A stretch of 64,000 nt of DNA from Trametopsis cervina (lineage: Eukaryota > Basidiomycota > Agaricomycetes > Polyporales > Irpicaceae), in the NCBI GenBank assembly GCA_022385755.1, contig MU278355.1:996974-1060973 (forward strand), written 5' to 3'. The notes below the pieces were generated by a model, which saw nothing but the letters and a program-made list of their open reading frames with translations, was not told the origin of the DNA and did not search any database. Below, piece after piece: positions 1 through 12,197 of this stretch (within the stretch, counting starts at the first letter, position 1; each line of letters starts with the position of its first letter). Made by a program: the position numbers and the translations under genes.

Positions 1-1421
1 TACACCGCCGTAGGCCCATGGCAGAGGTGCAGACGACCTTCGCCGTAGACGCCGCGTTGCCCCCGGGCTCGTGTGCGTTCTCCATGCTCGCGCTGTCGAA
101 CGAATCGCCGGGGTGGATCAAGACAGTCTCGAAATCGCAAGACACGATGTCCTCGCCGATGGCTTTCCGTAAGTTGATCGCGGATTCCACGATTGAACGG
201 AAGCTGTCTCTCCGGCGATTCACCAGATTGTCGATCTGGAAGGTCGACGATCCTGCGACGAGAAGAAGGTTTCGGACGTCCGTGATGAACATCTTCGTGA
301 GTTCGTCGACCAAGTTCGGCATGCCTTGCTTGGCGTACTTGTGAGTCAGAGCTCTCCAACGGCCTAGTACAGCCTGGTTCTCTGAACAGGAGGTTTGATG
401 ATGAGTATCAATAGTTGTCAAGAACACAGCGTTGGGCCTTACCTGAGTTCATCACGTACTTATACGTCTCGTCGAGGATCTGGTCGTGCTCGTGCATGAA
501 GCTGTACGACGAGGAAATCCATGATGAGAAGGCAACGGCAAGGGCTTGCAGAGCCGCCTGGATCAGGACTACGTTGCCCCGATATTGCGTCGAGAGCAGA
601 CCCGGCAATGCAGATCCAACCCATCCTTCAATAGCACCGGCAGCCTCCGTCGCTACCTTGCCGTTGGCGCGTGCATTCTTGTCCAGCTTAAACATCTCTC
701 GTGTCGCTCGCGCGGCTTGAGCAATCTCGGAGTTAAGCTTCTGTAAGAGCTTCAAGACATCCTCCTCCCCAACAACATCCATCCCTGCCACCAGCTTGAG
801 TTCCGCCACCTCAGCACCGTGTTTCTCGAGTAAAGCCTGAACGCTGGCCTTCTCTTGCTTCTCCTCCAATGCGCGAACGATCGCTTTCTTCAGGTCCTCT
901 CGCACCTTCTCGAGCTCCTCTTCCTTCTGCTTAACTTCCCCTTCCCTTCTCCGGACCTCATCGTCCCGCTTCTGTATCTCCTCGTCGCTAGCCTTGATCT
1001 CCTCGTCTCTGGTCTTAATTTCCTCGTCTCTAGCCTTAAGCTCTGCGTCTCTGGTCTTGATCTCTTCTTCTCTCCTCTGCACCTCCTCGCTCAGATTCTT
1101 GATCGACTCGCTCTGCTTTAGGAGTTCCTGCTCCCGAGTCTTGTTGCCCTCCTCCGCCTGTACCAGGTCGCGCGAAGCTCTTTGCAGGTCGTTATGGAGT
1201 TGAGTGGTCTCGTTGCGGAGCTGGTCTCGCTCAGCAGCGGTTTTGTCTGCGAGGTGCTTCCAGCGGTCAACCTCTTCCTTCCATGGCTCAACACCGACGG
1301 AAGGAGAGGGTGGAAGCTCCTCTGCCGGTGTGGGAGGCGCTTCAAGGGATTTCCGGATCGTCGCCGGGACGAGGCTGAGGATGGTCTGCAGGAACGACGA
1401 CTGAAGGATGCCCCAGGCCAT
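1..1421 (-). CDS. Coiled-coil protein of unknown function (3' end cut by window edge)
   Basis: Two exons are visible: 1421-443 and 381-1, joined by a 61-nt intron with a GTAAGG donor and a TTCAG acceptor. The start is the ATG in a good context (AAAATGGCC); the frame is open upstream but has no earlier ATG. After a short hydrophobic N-terminus (about residues 1-30) comes a proline-rich linker, then a long coiled coil (about residues 45-215). Its core repeats a seven-residue unit of the type EEIKTRD about seven times. The part after the intron is not coiled coil and continues past the left edge. I do not recognise the family. The coiled coil suggests a structural or scaffold role, but that is inference. 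Confidence 0.75.
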
Positions 1422-2092
1422 TTTAACTAATTGCAATAGAGGAGGAATATTAGATAACAGTTGACGAAGACAGAGCCTCGTTATAGTGGTGGGGGGATGA
1501 AACCGATTGGGTGCGTACTGAGCAGGAGCAGTCTCGTTTTTGTGTGGCCGACTGCACAGGAGGCACGTTGCATGCTGGATCGTGCCCGTCCCTTACCGGT
1601 GCATCTGGAGCACGGCGCGGTCTGCAGACAGCACTGTTGTGATTAGCGTGTAGCCCGCATCGCAAAGGCATGGACTGGAATGAAACTTCTGTGAAGTGTG
1701 TCTTAACATGCGCTCGGGGCGTGTAGCCTAGCGCCGTGTCACTGCAGCGCCACAGTTGGTTAGTGAGTTCTGTCGCCTGAGCTATACAAAAGCGACGTCG
1801 TCAACGTCGTCCATCTTCGATGGAGAAAGGCAATGTAAAACGAAGGCCATAGGGCCACATCCGAGGACTCATAACGGGGGATGGGGTGATGGGCGCACTG
1901 CATGACCGAAGCATGTGTTGGTACGCTCACGCGTGTAAGGAGGCGGTAAACGGACTAGAATTGTTAATCAAGCGACACGCACCCATGGAATGGTTCATCG
2001 ACAATATCCCCGTATGCGTTACTTCGGATGAGGATGTACTAGCGGTTCTAAATTGCCATGCACAGATATTGTACCCCATAATGCCCCACAAA
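1422..2092. other. Intergenic, nothing recognised
   Basis: This lies between the start of the coiled-coil gene and the 3' end of the carrier gene. Only short random open frames are seen. Confidence 0.5.
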
Positions 2093-3651
2093 TTATACAC
2101 CAGTATACGCAAGGAGATATTCTTATTTAGGCGTCAGGAGGGAGCTCGGCAGAACTACGTGAATCTCACCTCTGGTAATCTCAAATGCTGCAAACGTGCT
2201 GGCTGCCGCAGGTATGCTATGTAGTGATGTTATTACTTGACAGATCGGAGGAACCCTGCAAGGTCAGTGCTCACCTACGCAACACTGCAAGGAGATAGGC
2301 ACGCGTCAGAAAAGCTATCAACCAGGCGTGTTATGAACTTACAGGAAGGTGTAAGACCCTTGAACAGGCCGGAGCTAGGCATATGTGAGCAGGCAATAAG
2401 ACGCGGCATGCACTAGCCACGTACAATCCGGACTCCGCGAGTATTGCGTTGAACTCATGTGTAATGTAACGGAAGGGATTGCCGACTGGAGGGGTTTCCC
2501 GAAGCTGTACCCTGGACTTGATCACATCTGTGGCATCGTGTCATGAAACTGAACTGTCTAGTCGGATGGGATATGACATACCTAATGGATACGAAGAAAG
2601 CCAATACGCGAGCTTTTACAATCTTAGCATGCGATATGAGGTAGTGAGTAATTGCAACGCACTCCACCGGTGGATCCACTGGCAAGTAATGCCCATACGG
2701 GCAACTGTTGGCCGTAAATTTTCGTGAACTTACGTTTCGAGAACTCGAATGCTAGGAGTAACGGCTGTAATGTTAGATTCATAGCACCCCTAAACGGGTG
2801 GACTAACCTGTGTAGAATCTACAGATACAGGTCAGCGTCCATCGGTAATATATCGAGAAGGTGGTCTCACCCTGCATAGGCCGGAATTTCTCGCGCCAGA
2901 GTTATCTAGGGGGAGTGATTACGGTTATAACCATGGTACTGACATTGAGGAGAAGCGTACCCAATAGCCCCGCATGATGCCATTGCGCAGCCCATACTTA
3001 GACCACATTTCTCTTACGACGGCCCGCAGCTTCTTGTCGTCCTTCGCGCCGTACTGGCCCTGCATACGAACTTTGAACATCTCCACGGGACTGGCCAGTA
3101 TGGCGTTAGCTGCACCAGCCATAGATCCGGCCAAAGCAATTTCCTTCAGCGAAAGGTCAGGGAATGGAGACACAATGCGCTTCGATGTGCCGTATGCAGC
3201 GAAGAGCAGAGAGTTCACTCCTGCGATACCAATCAAGGGACTTGCCATGCCTGAATATCCATGAGTGCTCAAACATACTGACATGATGCAGACTGTCATC
3301 ACCTTTATATAACGCGAAGAAGCCTTCCTTGCGTAGTGTCTGCTTCAAGATATCCATAGGTCCATTCTATAGTGCGTCCCATGAGCCTCCATCTTATCGT
3401 GCGACACCTCCGACTCACAAACATTCCCTCTGTACCACATCCCGCGTAAGTCGCGTCAACGATGAGCATAAACAGGAAACTGAACTGGGCGCAATCTGAG
3501 CACGAGTCTTTATCGTGTCAAGAGGCTGTCCAACTAATGAACATGGTTAAGGCTTGTGCAGATCGTGTCAGAGGGCTGGAGGTGTACCAAGGACCTGAGC
3601 GGCACCAGCCACGCTGCCCGCAAGCAGTTCATTGACCGTTCGAAGATCCAT
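2093..3651 (-). CDS. Mitochondrial carrier (SLC25 family), 14 exons
   Basis: This inner-membrane solute carrier is rebuilt as exons 3651-3588, 3533-3486, 3429-3419, 3366-3303, 3250-2961, 2905-2871, 2818-2808, 2751-2663, 2612-2582, 2527-2425, 2374-2343, 2284-2275, 2216-2170 and 2121-2093 (864 nt, 287 residues). All phases agree. All three carrier signatures are present: PLDTIKTR, PVEMFKVR and PLDVIKSR, each opening one of the three repeats. The sequence resembles the carnitine/acylcarnitine and YMC-type branch of the family, but the substrate cannot be fixed from sequence alone. Three exons are only 10 or 11 nt long. Without them the conserved segments AP-KGMF-NGP, AG-FYT-AFE and PS-LLR-SIP are broken, which is why I accept them. 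The gene is divergent from the REX4 gene. Long open frames on the other strand here are shadows. Confidence 0.85.
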
Positions 3652-3917
3652 TGTGGTAGTATTGGGAAAACAAGCAGTGTTCGCCTCTACCCGACGTTGA
3701 GTGCGACAGACTCACGCGGGCCGTAAGAGGCAGAGTTGCGCACAAGTGGCGACAGTCGCATTATCGGAGGCATTTTCGCAGACAAGGCCTAATGCGGGCG
3801 GCTCTCTGTCCGAAATTCGCGATGGAAATTTACTCTCAGTTCTTCGTTCTATAACCTGCAACTCGCACTTTGCACATCGTATTCTTGGTAGGCTCACTAG
3901 CAGCCTGTGATTGCGCT
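3652..3917. promoter_or_regulatory. Shared divergent promoter, carrier / REX4
   Basis: The two start codons lie 266 bp apart and face away from each other, so the promoter must be shared or overlapping. No clear TATA box was seen. Confidence 0.45.
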
Positions 3918-5280
3918 ATGTCGAAGGCGGTGGCTTCTACATCAAAAGCACCTTCGTCTAATTGGCTTGCATTAAAAAAGGTAGGCGGGGAGTCCTGCAT
4001 ATCGTGCAAACCATTACTGAAAACATGGCGGCAGTAGAAAATCAAGCCTGCATCGACTACAAAACGGGATTCAAGACATTTTTCGCGCAAGAAGAGGAAA
4101 CTAGAACACGATGATACGGCGTCCGACGTAGACGTTCCTGTCAACTCTTCCACAAACGCATTTCCGCGGGGTGCTGTGCCATATTCACACTCTGAACCCG
4201 TACCCTCAACGTCAAACTTGCCCGATGAGATAAAGAACGGAGAGTCCTTGGCTTATCTTCGCAGAATGATCTCTGGGGACATGCAGTACACGGAAGCGCA
4301 AAAGCTGTGAGTGCCTGTATGCGTACATTTGAATTGCAAAGTAGCTGACCCATTGTAGTCCCGGAAAGTATCTGGCACTGGATTGTGAGATGGTGGGCGT
4401 CGGGATAGATGGTACTGAGTCATCCCTGGCGCGTGTCAGTCTGGTCAACTTCCATGGGGCGGTGTTGCTCGATGAAATAGTCCGTCAAAGGGAGCGCGTC
4501 GTTGATTATCGCACGGAGTTCAGTGGTATTCGTCCGTCGGATATGGTTCGCGGTATGTGGATAGATAACTTATTCAATACGCCGCTCATACATAGTGTAT
4601 ATCTAGCACAGCCATTTGAAGAAGTTCAGAAACAAGTAGCGGAACTGCTGAAAGACCGGGTGTTGGTGGGTCACGCCGTGCATAATGACCTGAAGGTACG
4701 TGTCCCTCTCGTCGTATTAGCAAACCGTTCAGTAGCTCACGTTTCATCAGGCTCTTCTGTTGTCTCATCCGTACCCCATGACCCGAGATACACAGGTTCT
4801 GGCAGGGAAACACAAGGTCATGAAGACAAAGCGCCCAGCTTTACGACATCTAGTGCACCAAGAAGTCGGTGCAACGATTCAAGGAGGAGAGCACTCATCT
4901 GTATGTATCCTAAAAAGCCATTATTCATCCACATGCTGAATGCACATCAGGTAACCGATGCAAGAGCGACGATGGCAGTGTACCGAATACACCGGAAAGC
5001 ATGGGACAAAGGCTTTCCTCGTCCATCGGCGTCCGGTGCGGCGCTGTCTCGGAAGCGCTCCATCACGCAGATGGACGGCGACGGCGACGACGACGACGAG
5101 GCCGAGGAGGATGAAGATGCCATCGGACGGGTTGCTGGTGCGCACAAGTCATCACGAACAGAATCGTTCCCGGGCGGCGGGCGGAAAGGCGTCAGTTCTG
5201 GGTTGTCGGTGGTGGTCAAACGGAAAGACACGAAGACAAAATCCGGGTGGTGGAAAGATCTTGGGGGTGCGACTGGATAA
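3918..5280 (+). CDS. REX4: RNA exonuclease 4 (DEDDh 3'-5' exonuclease)
   Basis: Six exons: 3918-3980, 4038-4306, 4359-4552, 4607-4695, 4751-4900 and 4951-5280 (1095 nt, 364 residues). The exonuclease fold starts near residue 113. The motifs are Exo[10 protein letters not shown] (Asp and Glu), Exo[15 protein letters not shown] (Asp) and ExoIII with His in GGEHSS followed by TDARATM (Asp). That is the DEDDh set of the Rex4/ISG20-like group, which trims pre-rRNA in the nucleolus. The N-terminal ~110 residues are Lys/Arg- and Ser-rich, as expected for a nucleolar protein. The C-terminus has an acidic run ([15 protein letters not shown]) and a basic tail. In exon 2 the nearer acceptor GCAG would give an in-frame stop, so GCAGTAG is used. 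The gene is divergent from the carrier gene. Confidence 0.88.
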
Positions 5281-5993
5281 CGTTAACGTAGTTTGGTTTT
5301 CGTTGTGAAAGCTGCGGTCACGGCACTCTCATGGTATCGTTATTCAACCTTCCTTCTGCGTACAGATGGCGGTTCTGATGACTCGGGACAGGGCCATCTG
5401 TCATTACAATTCTACAGTATAACGCATCATCAGAGCACGGCAGCGTACAGCTGCGTGTCTATTTCTGTCAGTTTCGTGACTGGTCTCTGTTAAAGCCAGG
5501 TGAGCTGTCGTCCTCCATTTGTTAAATGTCGAATGGCACAGATGATCTGCGGAAAGACCCGTGGTGTGACAGCCCAGCGGAGGCTGTCGCTGTGGACGCC
5601 ACAATGGCATTGAGACCGGCTCGATGATACGCTAGTAGGTAACCATTGGCACACAACGAGATCGTGCTTTTCGGCGTTGATAGGACACTCGGATCTTACA
5701 GCCTTGGAGAGACACGCAAACGAAACGGCTTCTGTGTCCCATGGTAATTACCAGCCTGTCCTGTGCGCATCATCACCACAGCCCATGTAACCGGCGGACA
5801 AGCAGCAGGCCAATGATTGATTGCGAGCATGACTACAATGATTATCGAATGCAGTCATGTCACGTCCGTTGGTTGGACAGCACTATATTATCATTGGCCA
5901 ATTCGCAGGTACGGCCTTCACTTTTCCTTTTTCCTCTCCAGCTTTTTGTGTGTTTCGTGTCCCTCGAGCAAGCCTCCTCGCCGCACTCTGTCG
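5281..5993. other. Intergenic, nothing recognised
   Basis: This separates REX4 from the first MFS gene. The last ~80 bp before the MFS start is pyrimidine-rich, as is common in fungal promoters. Confidence 0.4.
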
Positions 5994-8088
5994 ATGTCGG
6001 AGGACAAGACACTGAACGAGCAGCCTACCCCGCGCCCGCCACTCAAGTCGCTCGAATCACTCCCGGTCCCATCATCGGCTTCCTCGAACTCTACCGCGCT
6101 CGACGCCCGGCGAACACGGGACTTCTACTTCCTTCCTATCCCAAGCCACCTCCGTCATGACCCAGACAAGCCACCACCGTGGAGTTTGTTCCTCAACATC
6201 GTCTTTGCAGCTGCCACCTCAATATGTATGCATCTCTCTCATCTAGCGTATGCTTTGCGCCACCGCTAATCCTACTGCTCAGTCGTAGCAAACCTATACT
6301 ATTGCCAACCTATTCTTAGTGAGTCCACCAGATTCGCGCACCCCAATCTGCCCGTTGAGCCCGCGTGTTCCCACGTTCATTCAGTCCAACTGGCTCAATC
6401 ACTAAACGTATCTAACCAGCAAGTTTCAAATGTTCCGACGCTGATACAGGCCGGGTGCGTACGCAATGAACATGTACCGCGCATCCTCAGAAGCTGATGG
6501 TCTTGCGTGCAGCTACGCAACAGGCCTACTTCTCATCACGCCCTTGGGGGATCTCGTCCACCGCCGCCCGCTCACGCTGCTGCTCTGTTCCGCAACCACA
6601 GCGCTCACATTCGGGCTCGCCTTCACCACCAATTTCATCGCGTTCCAAGTAATATCGTTCGTCCTCGGAGTCGTCACCTGCGCATCTCAAGTCCTCGCCC
6701 CGCTCGCCGCGGACCTCGCGCCTCCCGAGCGTCGGGCATCCGCGCTCGCCGTGCTGCTGACAGGCGTCCTTCTAGGCATCCTCTGGGCGAGGGTGATGGC
6801 AGGGCTCATCGCGCAGTTCGTCTCCTGGCGTGTCGTGTACTACACCGCTATCGGGATACAGGGAGCCATCACGCTCGTGCTGTATTGGACTCTCCCGGAC
6901 TACCCGGTTAAGAACACGGGTCTCACGTACGGACGCATCCTATTCAGTATGCTGAAATACGCCGTCACGGAGCCTCTCCTCGTGCAGGCGTCGCTGGTGT
7001 CGATGGTGTCGATGGCCTGCTTCACCAATTTCTGGGTACGCTTTTCTATATGCATTTCACGTTTTGTATCCATCTGCGGGCGCTGATCTAATCTTTTGGA
7101 TGCAGGTCACATTAACGTTCCTCCTCGCCGAGCCGCCCTACAACTACTCCACGCAAGTTGCTTCAGCCGCATCACATCATCCGAACTAACAGTTCGTCTG
7201 TTTCCCTAGGCTCGTCATCGGCCTATTTGGGCTCGTGGGCATACTGGGTGTACTGACTGCCCCGCTGGTCGGGCGCAGCATCGACCACCTCGTGCCGTGG
7301 TTCGCTGCCGTCATCTCCACCCTCGGCCTCATCGTCTTCCAAGCGATCCAAACAGGCGCAGGGGGCCTGCACATCTCCGTCGTGGTCATCGTGTGTTTCG
7401 GCCTGGACGTCTTCCGGCAATACCAGCAAGTCTCGCTGACCACAGCCGTGTTCGGGCTCGAGGCCAGCGCCCGGTCACGGCTGAACGCGGTCGTCTGGCT
7501 CAGCGTGCGTCTCTTATCCCTCCCTTCCCACCCGTGCGGCTTATCAAACCGTGTCTGTCTCTTCTGCCTGTTCTTTTTGAGTTGACGTGATCATCCCCCC
7601 GTTGTGTTTTGATTGTACAGGTGTTCGTGGGACAGATCATGGGCACGGCCGTGGGCACACAGGTGTTCATCAAGTACGGCTGGCGTCCCGCTGCCGCGCT
7701 GTCTGTCGCCTGGTCGGGCTTCACGCTCGCCGTCATGCTCGTCCGCGGGCCACACTGCAAGCGGTACACATGGGTCGGGTACGAGGGCGGGTGCGAGCTG
7801 CGCAAGAGCCGTCTCGCCCACCCCCACCAACATCAGGAGCAACAACAGCAGGAGCAGGGGGAACAACCATCCGCGGCGTTCGGAGACGCCAGAAACGACG
7901 GAGGCGATGACCTAGAAGCCGCCCAAGAAGCCGATGGCGGGGTGTCGAACGGCCGTGTGCGACAGCAGCAGCAGCACGCAGAAGCCGAAACCGAAGCAGA
8001 AGATCTGGACCTTCCGCTACCCTCCCATGGCCAGGACGCGCGCCAGAAGGAAAGAGGCAAGACGGAGGAGGGCGTAGGACGATCATGA
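5994..8088 (+). CDS. MFS transporter, paralog 1
   Basis: Seven exons: 5994-6225, 6283-6318, 6385-6454, 6513-7035, 7106-7152, 7210-7504 and 7621-8088 (1671 nt, 556 residues). It encodes a 12-segment major facilitator transporter of the plasma membrane or an internal membrane. The motif-A-like PLGDLVHRRPL follows the second segment, as in drug/proton antiporter-like permeases; the substrate is unknown. Exon lengths 36, 70, 523, 47 and 295 nt are identical to those of the second MFS gene in this window, so the two are paralogs. The fifth intron begins with GC (CCAC|GCAAGT); the paralog has GT at the same place. The C-terminal tail of about 100 residues is Gln- and Glu-rich, hydrophilic, and unlike the paralog's tail. 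Confidence 0.88.
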
Positions 8089-8749
8089 TCATCGCGAAGC
8101 GAAGAACAGAAGCTGGGAGCCTGGGAGCCTGGGAGCCTCGGCGAGGGACGTAAGGGCACCGAACGGACGGACGGGCTGTCCGTGCGAGTGATATCGTGAG
8201 CTGTTGCACAGCCTCGCTTGACCACGCACACGCACGCACGCTCCCGTCGCAGCTTTTACTGGACGCATGCACCCCGGATGGTGGATGGATGGACGGATGG
8301 TGGACGCTGGACGCTGGACGGACGTGTGGCATCGGCGTTGGCATTGACGTTTCTATCTATTGCATCCCGTCACCTAATAATGGTACACTACGACATACAT
8401 ATAAGCACAGTATACTACGTACACAGAGATGATAATTTACAACAACAACAAAGAAGTGAATGAGAGACGGGCGAATTGAGTACTGTATATGGTACAGATG
8501 AACGTGAGCATGAGGGTCATAGAGTTTCGTTAAACCGTCCCCTGCACACAACAAGGAAAGGAAAGGGGTATCTCGAGAACAAGCAGAAGAAGATGGTGAT
8601 TAGATAGATAATGTCGTATGTCGTATCGTCAGCCGTCAGGCAGAAAGAAAGAAAGAAATCGGACGCAAGTGGATGGATGGGCGGAAGTTCGTTACGCCAC
8701 GCCCTGCCACGAAATCAGGAAACCCGCAACACCGTGCTTACTGTACTTT
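8089..8749. other. Intergenic between convergent genes, simple repeats only
   Basis: Short direct repeats of tggacgc, ggatggat and gaaagaaa type occur. No coding sequence is seen. Confidence 0.45.
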
Positions 8750-11323
8750 TCATTGTTCGTGTTCGTGCCCGTGCCCACGCTGTAATGTTGGTGGAGGTGG
8801 TGGTGGCGGGCCATCCAACGATCCGAAGTCCATCGGCGCAAGTCGTTCCACAGGCGGGAGCACAGCCCTCACGCTCGGATTCCGCCCCGTCCGCTCCCCC
8901 GCTGTCCTCTCCCCCGTCCGTTCCCCCGCCCCCGCTGTCCGTTCCCCCACCCCTCGCTCCCCAGCATACGAAGCCACGCTCCCCGCCCTGCTCCTCACCG
9001 CCGTCGCCGACACCACAAAACTCCCCGAACGGCTATGCGAGCCCGCGCGCGGCGGGCTCTGTGGCGGGGAGTGTAAGAGCGTCGTGGCGGGCATCGGGCG
9101 GAGGGCTGTGCTGTCTTCTCGGCGCACTAGTGCTGGTTTGTTGGTGTGGTGGGCAGAGCGGGAGGAGGAGGGCCCGGGGACGATGGCGGATGAGATGGAG
9201 GCGCGCCGCGAGCCGAGTCCGAGCGAGGGAGAGGGGGTGTATGCGTATTCCGTAGAATGCGACTGCGGGGATGTGAGAGGGTTGGCGGTGGGAGTCCTCG
9301 AGCTCGACGATGAGGATTGTTGTTGAGGCAGATGCGGCCGCCGATCGAAATAGGACGGCGCGACGCTCTGGCCTTCAGGCGTCGGCGGGGGTTCCTCGAT
9401 CTGCGGAGTCTGCAAGGACGAGTTCGAGCGGAGGTACGCACGGCGCATTTCATGTTGGTTTTGTTCGTCTCCGACTGGGGATGGGGTGGACACGTACGAC
9501 GACGGGGGGAGTATCGAAGATGGTGTGACGGGCATCGAGGCCCTCCGCGACGCCCGCGAGCTCCCGCCACTGTTCTCCTGCCGGAGCATGTCGACGGGAC
9601 GCGGCCGTGCGCCCGCCGGCACACGCTGCGGCCGCTCGGACGCAACAGATGGTGAGCGTACGCGCGAGGATATGGGATATACCGATGCTTCGGGGATTGG
9701 AGAGGGGGATTTCGTCAGTGTTGAGGGGTTGCGGGTGAGCTCTGAGGGGCCGGTCGACGACTGGCTGTTTGAGCGTTGGAGCGGTGTCCTGAACGCGCTC
9801 GTCAACGGCGGAGCATTCGCAGCCGAGGACGATGACGAGGGGTGTTGCGAGACGGGTGAGGACCACCACGCACCTGCTGCACTCGTCGGCGCCGCCGCAT
9901 TGCTAGGTGGGGGCCGGAATGGCAGCGCAGTGGGCGCAGAGTGTGTCCCCGAGAGCGGCGGCCTCGCCGCGCGCTGCGTCGCGAACCGCCAGTCCGCGAG
10001 CTGCTGCTGCGAATTCGAGTTCGATCGTGAATGCGAATGGGGATGTGATTGGGCGGTCGATCGTGATCGGGAGAGGGAGGGGAGGGGGGACTGGGAGAGC
10101 AGGTGGTGCGGGGGCGAGGCGGGCGGGGAGGGGAGTTGGAGGGAGGCGGGACGTGTTGATGCACCGAGCTTCGAACTACGATGACTATGAGATCCTTCCG
10201 AAACGGGGTGCTGCATGTCTGACGGAGACGGAGACGGAGCGTGTGGAGGGGGGAAGGGGCTCGCCGTGGTATTGGCAAACACCGTGGGGGGCGTGTTCGT
10301 GTTGTTGGGTGTGTTGGTAGTGGGTGTGGTGGTGTGGGTGGTGGTGGTGGCGTCAACGGTTATCGGAATGGGTCTAGCGGGGTCTGGTGTAGGGGTGTGG
10401 TGGTGGTGGTCTATGAGGTTATATGGCCAGCGGCTGGAGGGATGCTGACCGTTGGACTGGGACTGGGACTGCGACTTGGGGGGAAGACCTGGAGGACTTG
10501 TACTACGCTTTGCAGATGGCGATACTTGCGTCCTTGATCCACCGCGTGCGGTGGCAGATCCGCGCGGTCCGCCGAGAACGGAGTACGGGTGGTCGCTTGC
10601 CGTCTTGTTGCCATCGTTGTTATTGCCGTTATAGCTATTATAGCTGTCGTAGCCGTTGTAGTTGTAGTTGTGGGCGTAGTAGTCCTTGATGATGTTATGA
10701 CTGGCGGAGCGATGGGACAGCGTCGCGTCGTTAGTGGGCAGAGAGTACACGTCCACGACGTCCATGTCATCGACGTCGCCGACCCCTCCACGCACTGATT
10801 CCGCGCTCGAGTTGAGCGATCGTTGCGCGCTGGACCACGTGAAGGACGAGAGCTCTGCGATGTGTGGCAGCAGCAGCGGCTTCATCACTCCCCCATCACC
10901 CAGCCCGGCCTTTTCCCCGTCGCCTCCACTTCCTCCCCTTCCTCCTCCACTTCCTCCACTTCCTCCACTTCCACGACCACTACCAAGCCCCCACCGCGTC
11001 CGTCTCGACCCCGAGGACGACTCGACATCGCCAAGGCTGCGCGGGTGCCGACGCTTGTACCAGCGCACACACGGGACACTCACGAACACGACGACAGCCG
11101 TCAACGCCATCCCACCAAGCACACCCAGTATCACCTTCAGATTCGGAGATGCGTTCTCCTGCTGCCCATCTAGTCCTGATCCTGACGTGGAATCCTAAAA
11201 TCATAATCAGCGAGAGGGGATGGGATTGCATGGGGTGATTAGCGCGTGTCATCGCCTGCGCAAACACACACGCGTGCTTACATTCGGACTGGGAGCGCAC
11301 GTCTGACAGGTTGCGGGTATCAT
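8750..11323 (-). CDS. Single-pass membrane protein with a long low-complexity tail
   Basis: Two exons: 11323-11282 (14 codons) and 11194-8750, giving about 828 residues. The first ATG opens a short Cys/Pro-rich N-terminus, then a Ser/Gly-rich stretch, one membrane segment (about residues 35-57, starting VILGVLGGMALTAVVVFVSV), and a basic stop-transfer RWYKRR. The remaining ~760 residues are low complexity: Gly/Ser-rich, then Asn/Tyr-rich, Thr/Pro-rich, Ser/Pro-rich, and finally repeats of ERTGERTAGERTG followed by polyproline. The layout matches the many basidiomycete single-pass proteins with a small outside part and a disordered cytoplasmic tail. No function can be given. A TATA-like sequence (CATATAAG on the coding strand) lies about 105 bp before the start codon. 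The many long open frames on the other strand come from the biased base content. Confidence 0.7.
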
Positions 11324-12197
11324 GAATGGGCGGGTCGTCCAGTTCGGTACGGTAAGGCAATGAGCAGGATTAGCAGGACAAGGATAGGGGAACGAGTTTT
11401 GGGCTGGTGCGCTGGTGCGCGAGACGCTTATATGCGAGTTTTTTGTGGAGTCGCGTCTTTCTCCACCACCACCACAGGAGCCACTGGTGCGTGCACGTCG
11501 TTGCGTGCGTGCGCGCGCCATGTCGCCAAAGACATCACAGCAAAGCGGGCTGCAGGAGCTCGGTCGCGCCCGCAGCGATGCGACGCGGTCAGGAAGGACA
11601 TGAGCGGCGGCGATTACAGTAGCTCGCACGTTCAACCCGGCGCTCCGCTAACAGTCGGGGCTCGTCGGGATGACATGAACATGAACCACCCAGGCATGGC
11701 ATGGTGTCGTGTCGCGTGTGTAGTGGATCACAGACAGACAGACAGATGACACAGATTGGTCTGATTGGCAGGGAACGTCCGTCGCGTGAAAGTGAAAGCA
11801 AAACAATGAGTGTCGTTGAACAAACACCCTCCGACGTGTCGGGACGCGATCAGCCCGCCCGCTTGCTATTTACGGAAACTTGTTTATGTAACCCCGCTCT
11901 CTGATTATTGGATGCTGTTGTGCATGCTCTCATCAACCCGATTGTGACACGGACTCGGACGTTCACTTGAACGACCATGGCATATGGACCCGCTAGCAAG
12001 CATGGTCTGGTAATCGTTCGAGAGAAAGAATGGTCTGCGCAAAAACGAAACCCACGCGTTCGCAATCCCTCCCAGGGATGTCGTGTCGCGAACTGACTCA
12101 CAGCTCGGGTCAACCCTCCCATCCCACCCTCCCAACAATGCCTGACTCCTAACTCTATCCCAGTCTCATCTCCCACCCCGACGCAGACAGCAGCAAG
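11324..12197. other. Intergenic between divergent genes
   Basis: This holds the upstream regions of the membrane protein (TATA-like at 11427-11434, minus strand) and the glyoxalase-like gene. No coding sequence is supported. Confidence 0.45.

Noticed and set aside
1886..2224. 112-codon plus-strand open frame
   Set aside because: It overlaps the 3' exons of the mitochondrial carrier on the other strand; it is a shadow frame.
9486..10537. Long plus-strand frames across the low-complexity membrane gene
   Set aside because: They mirror the repeat-rich coding sequence of the minus strand.
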